Part shown: positions 46,917 through 59,027 of the stretch, piece by piece
How the letters are laid out: each line of letters begins with the position of its first letter
Numbering within the stretch: position 1 is the stretch's first letter
DNA from: Acidiphilium multivorum AIU301
GTDB taxonomy: Bacteria > Pseudomonadota > Alphaproteobacteria > Acetobacterales > Acetobacteraceae
Assembly: GCF_000202835.1 (NCBI RefSeq)
Contig: NC_015186.1
Location: 496,001 to 560,000 of the forward strand
Length of the DNA: 64,000 bases
Direction: 5' to 3'
Notes under the pieces: model-generated
Database searches by the model: none
The model's input: the letters and a program-made list of their open reading frames with translations, nothing else
Told to the model about the DNA's origin: nothing
Made by a program: the position numbers and the translations under genes

Positions 46917-48920
46917 ATGATTCGGCCGCGCATTTGTCTCAGCATGATTGTGCGGAATGAGGCGCCTGTTATTCGTCGCTGTCTCGCCTCGGTCCTGCCA
47001 CTGATCGATCATTGGGCTATTTGCGACACCGGATCGACGGACGGCACCCAGGATATCATAAGAAGCTTCTTCGAAGAGCATGCTGTGCCGGGTGAACTGC
47101 GCGAGAGCCCATGGCGCGATTTTGCTCATAATCGCAACGAGGCGCTCGAACTCGCCAGGCCGCACGGCGATTACATATTGATTATCGATGCCGACGACGC
47201 GCTCGAACTGCCCCCCGGCTTTGCCCGGCCTGAATTGGCGGCCGATGGCTATACGTTCGACATTCAAGACGTGAACATCGTGTATCGGCGCACCCAGATC
47301 GTGCGCAGCGCTCTTCCTTGGCGCTGGCATGGCGTGCTGCACGAGGTTCTGCACTGCGATGCGCCGGCCTCCGAAGAGCATCTGCCGATCGTCATGCGCC
47401 GGAATCATGACGGCGCCCGGCGGCGCGATCCGTCCACCTATGCGCGTGATGCGTCAATTCTCGAGGCTGCGATTTTCGTCGAAGAAGATCCCTGGCTTCG
47501 AGCCCGCTATGTCTTCTATCACGCGCAGAGCCTCAGGGATATGGGGCAGCACGAGCGTGCGATGATCGCCTATCTGATGCGTGCGGAGATGGGCTTCTGG
47601 CAGGAGGAAGTCTACTGGAGTCTTTACCAGGCGGCGCTCATGATGGAACGGCTCGGGCGCGACGAGGAGACGGTTCTCGCCGCATATCGCCGTGCGGCAG
47701 CGGCCGCGCCGCATCGGATCGAGGCGTTGTTTGCGGCCTCTCGCTACTGCTTCGCGAAGGGGCGTAACGAGGAGGGGTTTCGGATCGCGGAACATGGGAT
47801 CGGGAAGCCGGCCCCTGAGGGCGGCTTGTTCGTGGAGACGTGGGTTCACGATTATGGCCTGCTCGATCAATACGCGGCGAACGGATACTGGGCGGGCCAT
47901 TATTCCGAAAGCTTCAATGCCGCTCTTGAGGTTCTTGCGTCAGGCAAGGTGCCCGCGCATGAGCTTCCGCGGGTGGCGCGCAATTTCAGGGCATTGCTCG
48001 ACAAGGTCAGGCCCGCCTCCGCGCCGGATTATGGGCGCCTCGGGCAGGAAAGCTACCCTGACCAACACGCCCTCAAACCGGAACGCTTGTTGCGGAGCGG
48101 AACGACAACCGCGCCCCGCGTGCTGATTGCCATCCTTGCCAAGCAAAAGGAGGAATTCCTCCCGCTCTATCTCGACTGCATAGAAGCGCTCGATTACCCG
48201 AAGTCGTCGATTGTTCTGTATATTCGCACGAACAACAATACCGACCGGACCGAGGAGATCCTGCGCGAGTGGATTGCCCGGGTCGGCCATTCATATGCCG
48301 CCGTCGAGTTCGATCCATCGGATGTCGACGAAAGGGTCGAACAGTTCGGCGCGCACGAATGGAACGCGATCCGATTCCGCGTTCTCGGCCGCATCCGGAA
48401 CGAGAGCCTCAGGAAGACGCGTGAACATGGCTGCGACTGGTATTTTGTCGCCGACATCGACAATTTCATCAGGCGCTGCACGCTGCGCGAACTTGTCGCC
48501 ACGGGGTTGCCGATCGTCGCTCCGTTGCTGCGGGATGCCGAGCCATCGAGCTATTATTCGAACCTGCACGCGGAGATTGATGACAACGGCTATTTCCGGG
48601 ACTGCGCGCAATATGAATTGATCATGTCGCGCCGCATCCAGGGGCTGATCGAAGTCCCCCTGGTTCATTGCACCTATGCCGTTCGAGCGGATGTCATCGA
48701 GCACCTGAACTACGACGACGGCAGCGGACGGTATGAATATGTCATCCTGTCAGATTCCGCGCGCAAGGCGTCGATACCGCAGTATTTCGATAACCGGCAG
48801 GTTTATGGCTACATCACCTTCAGCAAGAACCCCGACCAGTACGATGAAAATTCGGCGGCGCGTGCCGAGCGGAATATGTGGGCAGTCCGCAAATTCATGA
48901 GTGAGGATCGGCATGGCTGA
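46917..48920 (+). CDS. Glycosyltransferase with GT2 domain, TPR-like middle and second GT-like domain
   Basis: This is a 667-residue protein. The GT2 domain is at residues 1-110 (ICLSMIVRNEAPVIRRCL, DTGSTDGTQDI, DADDALELP). The middle (about 180-330) has TPR-like helices such as QSLRDMGQHERAMIAYLMRA. Residues 390-660 form another GT-like domain (LIAILAKQKEEFLPLYLDCI, NNNTDRTEEIL, FVADIDNFI). The start at 46917 has GGAG six bases upstream; an ATG at 46905 is in frame but lacks a site. It is likely to act with the neighbouring glycosyltransferases on a surface polysaccharide or glycoprotein. The products cannot be assigned. Confidence 0.82.
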   Translation: MIRPRICLSMIVRNEAPVIRRCLASVLPLIDHWAICDTGSTDGTQDIIRSFFEEHAVPGELRESPWRDFAHNRNEALELARPHGDYILIIDADDALELPPGFARPELAADGYTFDIQDVNIVYRRTQIVRSALPWRWHGVLHEVLHCDAPASEEHLPIVMRRNHDGARRRDPSTYARDASILEAAIFVEEDPWLRARYVFYHAQSLRDMGQHERAMIAYLMRAEMGFWQEEVYWSLYQAALMMERLGRDEETVLAAYRRAAAAAPHRIEALFAASRYCFAKGRNEEGFRIAEHGIGKPAPEGGLFVETWVHDYGLLDQYAANGYWAGHYSESFNAALEVLASGKVPAHELPRVARNFRALLDKVRPASAPDYGRLGQESYPDQHALKPERLLRSGTTTAPRVLIAILAKQKEEFLPLYLDCIEALDYPKSSIVLYIRTNNNTDRTEEILREWIARVGHSYAAVEFDPSDVDERVEQFGAHEWNAIRFRVLGRIRNESLRKTREHGCDWYFVADIDNFIRRCTLRELVATGLPIVAPLLRDAEPSSYYSNLHAEIDDNGYFRDCAQYELIMSRRIQGLIEVPLVHCTYAVRADVIEHLNYDDGSGRYEYVILSDSARKASIPQYFDNRQVYGYITFSKNPDQYDENSAARAERNMWAVRKFMSEDRHG

Positions 48921-49161
48921 AATAGGGACGGAATGAGCGCAGGCGCCGAGGAGCCCTCCGCAACCGGGCGACTGTCCTGAAAGGCAGGTCAAGCGAGGGC
49001 GTTTGTGGCCATATCAGGGCATTCGTTCAGAGAAAGGCGCGTTTTCAGCGGGTTGAACGAAAAACCGTTCGTCTCCATGCCGCAGTCCTGCCCGCTGGGG
49101 GGCATCGTGCTGACAAATCGCGGGTCCACTCTTCTGCTCATGGTTGAAGGAGAACAAGACC

Positions 49162-49545
49162 ATGCGTAGCAACAAATCCATGATCCGCACCACCGCTGCC
49201 GCACTCGCGATTGGCCTCGGCCTCGCGGCATTCGGCGGCACCGCGCTGGCCGATCCGGGTTATCAAGCGCAGGGCGGCTGGCACCGCCAGGGTCAGCAGC
49301 AGGGGTGGCAACAGCCCCGGCGGCAGAACAACTGGCAGCGGCATGGCTGGCAGAACCGGGGGAATTACCAGCACAGCCGGTATCATGGTGGCTGGGGCAA
49401 CAACGGCTGGCAGCATCAGCGCTGGGGCCACCCACACTATGACCGCGAGGGATACCATGTGATGGGGACGCAGGGCTATTACGCGCCGCCCGCCCTTTCG
49501 TTCAGCATCAATCTCCCGCTGGCGGGCGGCCAGTACGGGCATTGA
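49162..49545 (+). CDS. Small exported Gln/Gly/Trp/His-rich protein
   Basis: This 127-residue protein has a clear signal peptide (residues 1-31, cleavage after TALA) and a mature part made of Gln, Gly, Trp, His, Asn and Arg with repeated GWQ-, WQ- and HGW-like units, ending in a short PPALSFSINLPL tail. AAGGAG precedes the ATG at 49162 by eight bases. The ending ALSFSINLPLAGG resembles small surface or YXWGXW-type proteins of alphaproteobacteria. No function is known. The 240 bases before it show no other gene. Confidence 0.7.
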   Translation: MRSNKSMIRTTAAALAIGLGLAAFGGTALADPGYQAQGGWHRQGQQQGWQQPRRQNNWQRHGWQNRGNYQHSRYHGGWGNNGWQHQRWGHPHYDREGYHVMGTQGYYAPPALSFSINLPLAGGQYGH

Positions 49546-49718
49546 TCCCGGACCGGTCGGGGGCGATGGCGCCGACCCGCACACAGGCGTGCGGGCCGGC
49601 GCTCAGGCTCTCGGGTGTCGCCCGTTTCCCCCTTGCTCCGGGCGCGGGCATGTTCCCCGCTTATTCGCGCGCCGCACGCGCCGATTGTCGGGGCGGGCGA
49701 TTCGGGTCATCATCGGGC

Positions 49719-50366
49719 ATGACGAGTCGTTTTCTCCCCATTTTCCGCCGCGGATACGAACCGGGCGCACGCCGCCGGGCGGGCGCGGGCCTGCTGTTGC
49801 TGGCGATGAGCACAGCGCCTGGCTTTGCCGCGACGCCGCGGCTCTTGCCGGACCGCGATGCCAGCGCGATCTACCAGGTCAGCCAGCCGGGCAAGCCGGA
49901 GCAGACGTGGCGGATCCGCTTCGATGCCGCTGCCGGGCTGGTGCGGGCCACGAGCCTTTCCGGCACGCCGATGCCGATGACGGCGCTGCTCGACCTTCAT
50001 TCGGGCCGGGCGCAGCTTGTGTTGCCGCAGATGCACGCGCTGGTGAACGTTCCCGGCCTGTCGGGTGCCATGGGACAGGTGATGGCGATGCGGGGCGCGC
50101 ATTTCACCCCGCTCGGCACCGCGACGATCGCAGGCTATCGATGCACCCGCTACCTGGTGCTGCGGCGAAACGCCTCGGGCACGGCCTGCCTGACGCCGGA
50201 CGGATTTGCCCTCGCGGCTTCCGGCAGCGACCCGCACGGGCGGGTGAGCGTGCAGGCGCTTTCGCTCCATATCGGCCCGCAGCCCGCGGGCGATTTCGAG
50301 CCGCCGATGGGTTATTCGGAGGTTACCCTCCCGCCGCAGATGTTGGCGAGCCTGCTGGGGCAATAA
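49719..50366 (+). CDS. Exported hypothetical protein (DUF4412-like)
   Basis: This 215-residue protein has an Arg-rich N-terminus, signal peptide (to about GFAAT) and a beta-rich mature domain with QTWRIRFDAAAGLVRATS, AQLVLPQMHALVNVPG and GTATIAGYRCTRYLVL. The last recalls the AG-x-x-C-x-x-Y segment of DUF4412 proteins. I chose the ATG at 49719 because it places the signal peptide correctly. Function unknown. The gene has host-like GC, in sharp contrast to the AT-rich gene 68 bases downstream. Confidence 0.65.
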   Translation: MTSRFLPIFRRGYEPGARRRAGAGLLLLAMSTAPGFAATPRLLPDRDASAIYQVSQPGKPEQTWRIRFDAAAGLVRATSLSGTPMPMTALLDLHSGRAQLVLPQMHALVNVPGLSGAMGQVMAMRGAHFTPLGTATIAGYRCTRYLVLRRNASGTACLTPDGFALAASGSDPHGRVSVQALSLHIGPQPAGDFEPPMGYSEVTLPPQMLASLLGQ

Positions 50367-50434
50367 TTGAGAAGATAAAATGTGAAAATTTCTATGAGTT
50401 TTTTATTGGATAAGATTATATAAAGGAAATTCAG

Positions 50435-52183
50435 GTGGTTCGTTCTGCTTGCGTTGCTATAGCTAAGAATGAAGCTAATAATATTGCCGAGTGGATCGCA
50501 TTTCAGATTTCTATAGGATTTGATTCAGTAATTATCTATGATAATTGTTCAAGTGACAACACTGTTTCGATAATTGAAAAATTTTCAAAAAATTATGATG
50601 TTAAGATAATTAATTGGCCTGAAAATGATAATAAATATCAAATAAACGCATATAATGATGCGCTACAAAGATTTGGAAGTAATTTTGAATGGATTGCATT
50701 TTTTGATGTGGATGAATTTCTTGTTATAAATAGACCATTAGATCTTAAGAGTTTACTTCGTATCTATGCCGACGGCAGTGCCGCTGCTATTGGAATTCCT
50801 TGGGCTATATTTGGGTCGTCTGGTCATATTTCTCAGCCTTATGGCTTAATAATTGATAATTTTATCCAGAGATCTAATGAAAATTTTGGTCCTAATCGAC
50901 ATGTTAAGTCAATAGTTAAGCCAGTTTTCACAAAATGTTGTCACCAGCCGCATACATTTGAGGTCAATGGAGATTATATTGGTTTAAATGGAAAAAAATT
51001 AGAGTTAGACAATGATTCTTTACTGAAAAATATCCCTGATTACTCATTTGGAAAGCTGAACCATTATTTCACGAAATCTAAAATACAGTGGATGCAAAAA
51101 CTCAAACGAGGATATCACGATATAGAGCGATTAGATTCTGATTTCTCGATATATGATGTGAATGACGTAAATGATAGATCAGCTTGTAGATATCGGTTTA
51201 ATGTTCTGAAAATACTTAAAAATATTGAATTGAATATTGATCGAACGAACAATTTTTCTGGAAAAAAGATTGGAATTGGAATTACTACTTTTAATCGTTT
51301 TGATGTTTTAAAAGAAAGTATTCGTAGAATTAAAAATTTTACTTCCATTCCGTGCGAAATTTTTGTCGCCGATGATGGATCTATTGATAATACACTTGAA
51401 TTTCTTCCAAATGAAGATGGAATCTATTATTTTTCTGGTAGAAATAGAGGTGTCGCTTGGAATAAAAATAGATGTCTTTTCTTTTTTAGGAATTTTATTC
51501 ATGTTGATGTGATTATTTTGCTGGACGACGATGTTCATGTTGACGGAATCGGTTGGGAGCAAAATTTTGTAAACGGCGCAATAAAATATGGTCACATAAA
51601 TTACGCTTTCCCTGATATGATTGAAGAAAATGTGGATCGACGTTGTGACTCCATAGAACCGGGAATTACTCGTAAATTAGGCGGGCCGTGTATTGCTTTT
51701 TCGCATCCTGCGCTTGATGAATGTGGCTATTTTGATTCACGATTTTTAAAATTCGGACATGAACATACGGAATTTACAAAGTGACTAGTTTCCGCTGGTT
51801 ATGGTGGCATAAATCGGCTTGAAAAAGATGGCCAAGCTACAGATTATTTCTTTGTTGTTCGGTCCGATATTCTTTTTGCAAGTGTGACTTCAACCGGTAA
51901 TGACATTGATATTGCGAATAATGCGCGTATCTGGAACGAAGTGGTCTCGAAGGATGGGAGTTTATTCCGGTCGCCGTGGTCTACTCTTCCGCAGAAAATT
52001 GAATTTCTTGCCGAACAGAGGCAAATCGCTGAACGATACCAATTTCCGTTTCCATTTATCCAAGCACCCTTTGATGAAGTCGCATATGGGACCATATTTC
52101 AAGATATTGAAGACACATCGCTTTCCCCTTGGCGGCATTTCGTGGCGCATGGGCTGAGCGAGGGCCGGAACCGTTTGGTTTGA
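50435..52183 (+). pseudogene. AT-rich two-domain glycosyltransferase interrupted by an in-frame stop
   Basis: A GTG start at 50435 (AAAGGAAA upstream) opens a frame with a GT2-like domain (VAIAKNEANNIAEWIAFQI, DNCSSDNTVSI, FFDVDEFL; residues 5-95) and a second GT2 domain from about residue 275 (GIGITTFNRFDVLKES, VADDGSIDNT, ILLDDDVHVD). The frame meets TGA at 51782-51784 after HEHTEFTK, then stays open in the same frame for another 132 codons (LVSAGYGGINRLEKD...) to 52183. A single C-to-T change in a CGA codon would explain the stop. Composition is strongly AT-rich, unlike neighbours, which indicates recent transfer. The 449-residue product may still contain both catalytic domains. Confidence 0.8.
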
Positions 52184-52550
52184 AGGGCAACCCTTGCCAT
52201 CGGGGCGGGTTTGCGTCATGGAGAAAGAATCAATGGGTTGATCCGCGGAGCAAAAATCCGTGTGGCCCCTATCCACTGATAGATGGGCGCCGAAGGGTCT
52301 GGTTTGACGGGCCGCGAGGTGCCGAAACGCCTCGGCCGGGGTGCGGAGATGCCGCAGCCGGCCTACGAGACAAGGACCGATGACCGCGCTTTCCGTCGCA
52401 TATCTTCACAGCAGCGCCTTTCCATCCGGCGTGTCCCGCGACCAGCGCACCGGCCTTTGACGATGATCAGAACGACCACACGCCAACATCCGCGCCCGCA
52501 GGCAGGGGACCCGATGGTCCCGCCGCTGGCGCGCAGGAGTTATTCCCCCC
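52184..52550 (+). other. rne upstream region (367 bases, no gene)
   Basis: No protein gene is supported. The region presumably carries the rne promoter and leader. A perfect hairpin, GGGACC-CGAT-GGTCCC, lies at 52506-52521, 14 bases before the AGGAG ribosome site (535-539) of rne. In other bacteria the rne leader is structured and mediates autoregulation by RNase E, so this leader is a candidate for the same role. I could not place the promoter. Confidence 0.4.
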
Positions 52551-55271
<2,721 letters not shown>

Positions 55272-55339
55272 CTTGACCCTGATATTCCGGTTGCATGTTG
55301 AGGGGGAACTCTGATTCGACAGGCATGGCCAGGAGGCTG

Positions 55340-55968
55340 CGGGAGATCCCGGTCTCTGGCGCCGGCAGGCCAATTTGGGCTGCGGAAGATGGGATGCGGA
55401 GGCGTTTCCCGACATCGTGCGCGACTATGTCTGGAGAACTTTGCGACACCTGAAGGCGTGCCGGTTGTCGATGTGACCGGCGTCCTGAAGATGGGCAAGA
55501 CATCACGTGGTGTCGCGCGACAATATGCCGGCTCGGCGGGCAAGATTGCCAACGGCCGGGTCGGCATGCTCGCCGCCTATGTGTCGGCTCATGCCATGCC
55601 TTTATCGATCGGGCTCTCTATCTGCTGAAGCGTTGGAGCGGCGATCCTGCAGGGCTTGCCGCAACCTGCGTTCCTGACACTGTCGCTTTCCTCACGAAGC
55701 CCGCCTTGGCGATCGACATGATCCAGCGTTCGCTGGCAACAGATGTTCCATTCACGGGTAGCCGCCGATGCCGTCTGCTGCGTGGGCGACATCGAGGGCA
55801 CGAATGGCGCCCGGCTTCACGATCGGGCCTGGTGCGGACACGCAAATCCCGATGCTGAAGATCATGATGAGACAAAGACGGATCTTTGGGCCCGAGGCCT
55901 CCTGATGCGTCGCAACATCAGCGACGGCGATCTTGCATTCTTGCCGATCTGGTGCTCGGTCGGCGCGA
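55340..55968 (+). pseudogene. IS701-type transposase relic, left part
   Basis: Plus-strand pieces in shifting frames match an IS701-type DDE transposase. They are WDAEAFPDIVRDYVW (about 55389-55440), then VPVVDVTGVLKMGKTSRGVA and ARQYAGSAGKIANGRVG (55455-55590), then FIDRALYLLKRWSGDPAG and AFLTKPALAIDMIQRSLATD (about 55597-55740), then ARGLLMRRNISDGDLAFLP (about 55895-55960). At least two frameshifts and a truncated N-terminus show decay. The coding relic is cut at 55977 by an IS256-type insertion and continues at 61277. The assignment is from memory of the family's motifs. Confidence 0.7.
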
Positions 55969-55977
55969 GTATACAGG
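55969..55977. repeat. Target duplication, left copy, of IS256-type copy A
   Basis: GTATACAGG at 55969-55977 is repeated exactly at 61268-61276. The two copies flank the whole nested insertion. A 9-base duplication fits IS256-family transposition. Confidence 0.9.
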
Positions 55978-56563
55978 GGCAGTGTCCTGAATTTCGTGTG
56001 TGAGTGGCATAGTGGGTAGAAAGGAAGACCCATATGGCACGACGGAGAGCGCCGGCGATCCCGGACGATTTGCTGGACCAGCTGCTGGCTGGGGGTGACG
56101 CGGCGGCAGCGCTGAATTCCGGGGATCTGGTGAACGCGCTGAAGAAGGCCCTGGCGGAGCGGGCCCTGAGCGCGGAGATGGATTACCATCTGAGTGACGA
56201 AGCGGAGGCGGAGAACAGCCGCAACGGGCACTGTCAGGAATTCCGTGTATGGGCGGCGGTTGAACATCAGGCCGCCAGGGCCCTTACGAAGCGATCGCCG
56301 AAGATGACGGCGAACTGAGCCTTTGCCATAGCCCATTCTCGAGGTGGCATCACCCACTCTTTTTCGGATCGGTTCAGGATCAGATTGCGGATTCCGATTG
56401 AAGCCGGCCAGGTATTCCGAGGTGAAGCCGGCCACCGTTCCGATTTGAAGCCGGCCGGCATTCCGATTTCATTCCGGCCACCTGACTGAGGTTTTGAGCG
56501 TTATTTGGCTGGGTCAGCGACTCGGGCATCTGCCTTCTCGTGATCAACCACGTGGAGGATTGG

Positions 56564-58105
56564 ATGCCGGCCAGGAGAGAGCTGACGATGCGGCAGATAC
56601 GACAGATGTTGCGGCTTGCCGGGGACGGCATCAGCGCGCGGGAGATCGGGCGGATGCTCGGTGTGGCGCGCAGTACGATCCAGGATAACCTGAAGCGGGC
56701 ACAGGAGGCGGGGTTGGCGTGGCCGGTGCCGGCCGAGCTGACCGATGCGGCGATCGAAGAGCGGCTGTTTGCCCGCAGTGGCTACAAGCAGGGGGTTCGG
56801 CGCCGTGCCGAGCCGGCCTGGGACGAACTGGTCTGCGAACTGAAGCGGCCTGGGGTGAATCTGCAGGTGCTTTGGGAGGAGTACCGTGACCAGCACCCGG
56901 ACGGTTACGGATATTCGCGGTTCTGCGAACTGTTCAGGGAATTCGAGGCCCGCCTGTCACCGGTCATGCGCCAGGATCATCGTGCTGGCGACAAGGTCTT
57001 CGTCGATTATTCCGGCAAGCGGATTGGCATTGTCGATCGGGCGAGTGGCGAAGTTCGACAGGCGGAGATCTTCGTCGGCGTGCTCGGCGCATCGAGCTTC
57101 ACCTATGCGGAGGCGAGTTGGACCCAGACGCTGCCGGACTGGATTGGCGCGCATGTCCGCATGTTCCGCGCATTTGGCGGTGTTCCGCGGCTGATAGTGC
57201 CGGATAATCTGAAGTCCGGCGTCAACAAGCCATCGTTCTACGATCCCGAGATCAACCTCAGCTACGGGCGCATGGCGTCACATTACGGGGTCGGTGTGCT
57301 CCCTGCGCGTCCGTTCCGGCCCCGCGATAAAGCGAAGGTGGAATCCGGGGTACGCTTTGCTCAAACCTATATCCTGGGGCGTCTGCGCCGGCAGACGTTC
57401 TTCTCGCTGGCCGAGGCCAACCAGGCGATCGCCGGCATGGTCGATCGGATCAACGACTATGTCATGCGCCGGATCGGCGTCAGCCGCCGGCATCTCTTCG
57501 AGACGATCGAGCGGCCCGCGCTCGCGGCGTTGCCGGCATCCGACTATGAATTCGCCGAATGGGGTCTGGCACGGGTCGCGCTGGATTATCACGTCGAGGT
57601 CTGCGGGTTTTTCTACTCGGTGCCGCATGAACTGATCCGCCAGCAGGTCGATACCCGCGCGACCGAACGCGGCATTGAGATATTCCACCACGGCAAGCGC
57701 ATTGCGGTTCACCAGCGTCGCTACGGCGGCCGCAAGCATGGCACCGATATCGAGCACATGCCGAGTGCCCACCGGCGCTACGCCGAATGGACGCCGGAGC
57801 GGTTCCGCCGCTGGGGCGCCTCCATCGGCCCGCATACCGAAGGGCTGATCACCGCCATCCTCGCCAGCCGGCCGCATCCCGAGCAGGGGTTCCGGACCTG
57901 TCTCGGCATTCTCCGATTGTTCAAGGACCTCGAACCCGCCCGCGCTGAGGCCGTAGCCGACCGCGCCGTCGCGATCGGTGCGTTCACCTACAAAAGTCTC
58001 GCCTCGATCGTCGCCAACAAGCTCGATCGTTCAACCGCCGCGGCGGGCGAGCCCCAGGCGGTCATTACCCACGGCAATCTCCGTGGTTCCGGCTATTTTC
58101 ATTGA
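56564..58105 (+). CDS. istA: IS21-family transposase IstA
   Basis: This 513-residue transposase has an N-terminal HTH (ARREL-x-MRQIRQMLRLAGDG, SAREIGRMLGVARSTIQDNL), then a DDE catalytic domain: KVFVDYSGKRIGI, VPRLIVPDNLKSGVNK and FRPRDKAKVESGV (D, D, E). The ATG at 56564 has GGAG upstream; an in-frame GTG at 56540 would add eight residues. Its end is followed by istB within 11 bases. It appears intact. Confidence 0.92.
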   Translation: MPARRELTMRQIRQMLRLAGDGISAREIGRMLGVARSTIQDNLKRAQEAGLAWPVPAELTDAAIEERLFARSGYKQGVRRRAEPAWDELVCELKRPGVNLQVLWEEYRDQHPDGYGYSRFCELFREFEARLSPVMRQDHRAGDKVFVDYSGKRIGIVDRASGEVRQAEIFVGVLGASSFTYAEASWTQTLPDWIGAHVRMFRAFGGVPRLIVPDNLKSGVNKPSFYDPEINLSYGRMASHYGVGVLPARPFRPRDKAKVESGVRFAQTYILGRLRRQTFFSLAEANQAIAGMVDRINDYVMRRIGVSRRHLFETIERPALAALPASDYEFAEWGLARVALDYHVEVCGFFYSVPHELIRQQVDTRATERGIEIFHHGKRIAVHQRRYGGRKHGTDIEHMPSAHRRYAEWTPERFRRWGASIGPHTEGLITAILASRPHPEQGFRTCLGILRLFKDLEPARAEAVADRAVAIGAFTYKSLASIVANKLDRSTAAAGEPQAVITHGNLRGSGYFH

Positions 58106-58116
58106 AAGGACCAACC

Positions 58117-58869
58117 ATGCTGACCCATCCGACCCTCGATCAACTGCACGACCTTGGCCTGCATGGCATGGCCAAGGGATTCAAGGATCTTGGGGCGCAT
58201 CCCGAGACCGCCAGCCTCGATCATGCCGCGTGGCTGGCGTTGCTGCTCGATCACGAGACAACGCTGCGGCGGCAGAAGCGTTTTGAGCGGCTGGCCCGCG
58301 TGGCCAAGCTGCGCCAGGCGGCCACCGTCGAAGATATCGATTATCGGACCGCACGTGGTCTGGATCGCGCGATGTTTCTCAAACTCGCCGGATGCGACTG
58401 GATCCGCGCCAAGCATAATCTGCTTATCACCGGTCCCTGCGGCGTCGGCAAAAGCTGGATCGCCTGCGCCCTCGGTCAGAAAGCATGCCGTGAGGATTTG
58501 TCCACCGCCTATCACCGTGTCCCGCGACTGTTCGCCGCATTGGCTCTGGCGCGCGGCGATGGCCGGTACGCCGCAATGCTCCGCCAGATCGCGCGGGTCG
58601 ATCTGCTCATCCTCGACGATTGGGGACCGGAGACATTGAACGCAGATCAGCGCCGTGACCTGCTCGAAATCGTCGAGGACCGCCACGACCGCCGATCCAT
58701 CATCATCACCAGCCAGGTGCCGGTCGATCGCTGGTACGAAATCATCGGCGATCCCACCATCGCCGACGCCGTTCTCGATCGACTGGTCCATAATGCCTAC
58801 CGGATCGAACTGACAGGCGAGAGCCTCCGCAAAAAGAAAAACCCCGCTACCGTCACCATGCAAGCTTGA
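58117..58869 (+). CDS. istB: IS21-family ATP-binding helper IstB
   Basis: This 250-residue AAA+ protein has Walker A GPCGVGKSW near residue 109 (Ser in place of the more usual Thr) and Walker B VDLLILDDWGPE near 165-176. IstB regulates target choice and stimulates IstA. The ATG at 58117 follows GAAAGGA. It appears intact. Confidence 0.92.
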   Translation: MLTHPTLDQLHDLGLHGMAKGFKDLGAHPETASLDHAAWLALLLDHETTLRRQKRFERLARVAKLRQAATVEDIDYRTARGLDRAMFLKLAGCDWIRAKHNLLITGPCGVGKSWIACALGQKACREDLSTAYHRVPRLFAALALARGDGRYAAMLRQIARVDLLILDDWGPETLNADQRRDLLEIVEDRHDRRSIIITSQVPVDRWYEIIGDPTIADAVLDRLVHNAYRIELTGESLRKKKNPATVTMQA

Positions 58870-59027
58870 CCCCAGGAAAGGACAAGACGATCTTTAACAT
58901 GTGACCTAACCGAACGACGCGCAGGTGGCCGGCTTCAAATCGGAACGGTGGCCGGCTTCGTTTCGGAATGGGTGGCCGGAATGAAATCGGAATGCATGGC
59001 CGGCTTCATCGGAATACGCAATCAGAT

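Larger units (their letters stand above)
56386..59020 (+). mobile_element. Intact IS21-family element inserted in IS256 copy B
   Basis: The element is 2635 bases with terminal inverted repeats (left TGCGGATTCCGATTGAAG..., right, reversed, TGCGTATTCCGATGAAGC...) and a 7-base target duplication ATCAGAT at 56379-56385 and 59021-59027. Each end has about four tandem GGCCGGCTTCA/ATTCCGA-type repeats (56386-56484 and 58920-59020), the multiple IstA-binding repeats usual for IS21. It carries istA and istB, both open. It is the youngest and the only undamaged mobile element in the stack. Confidence 0.93.
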
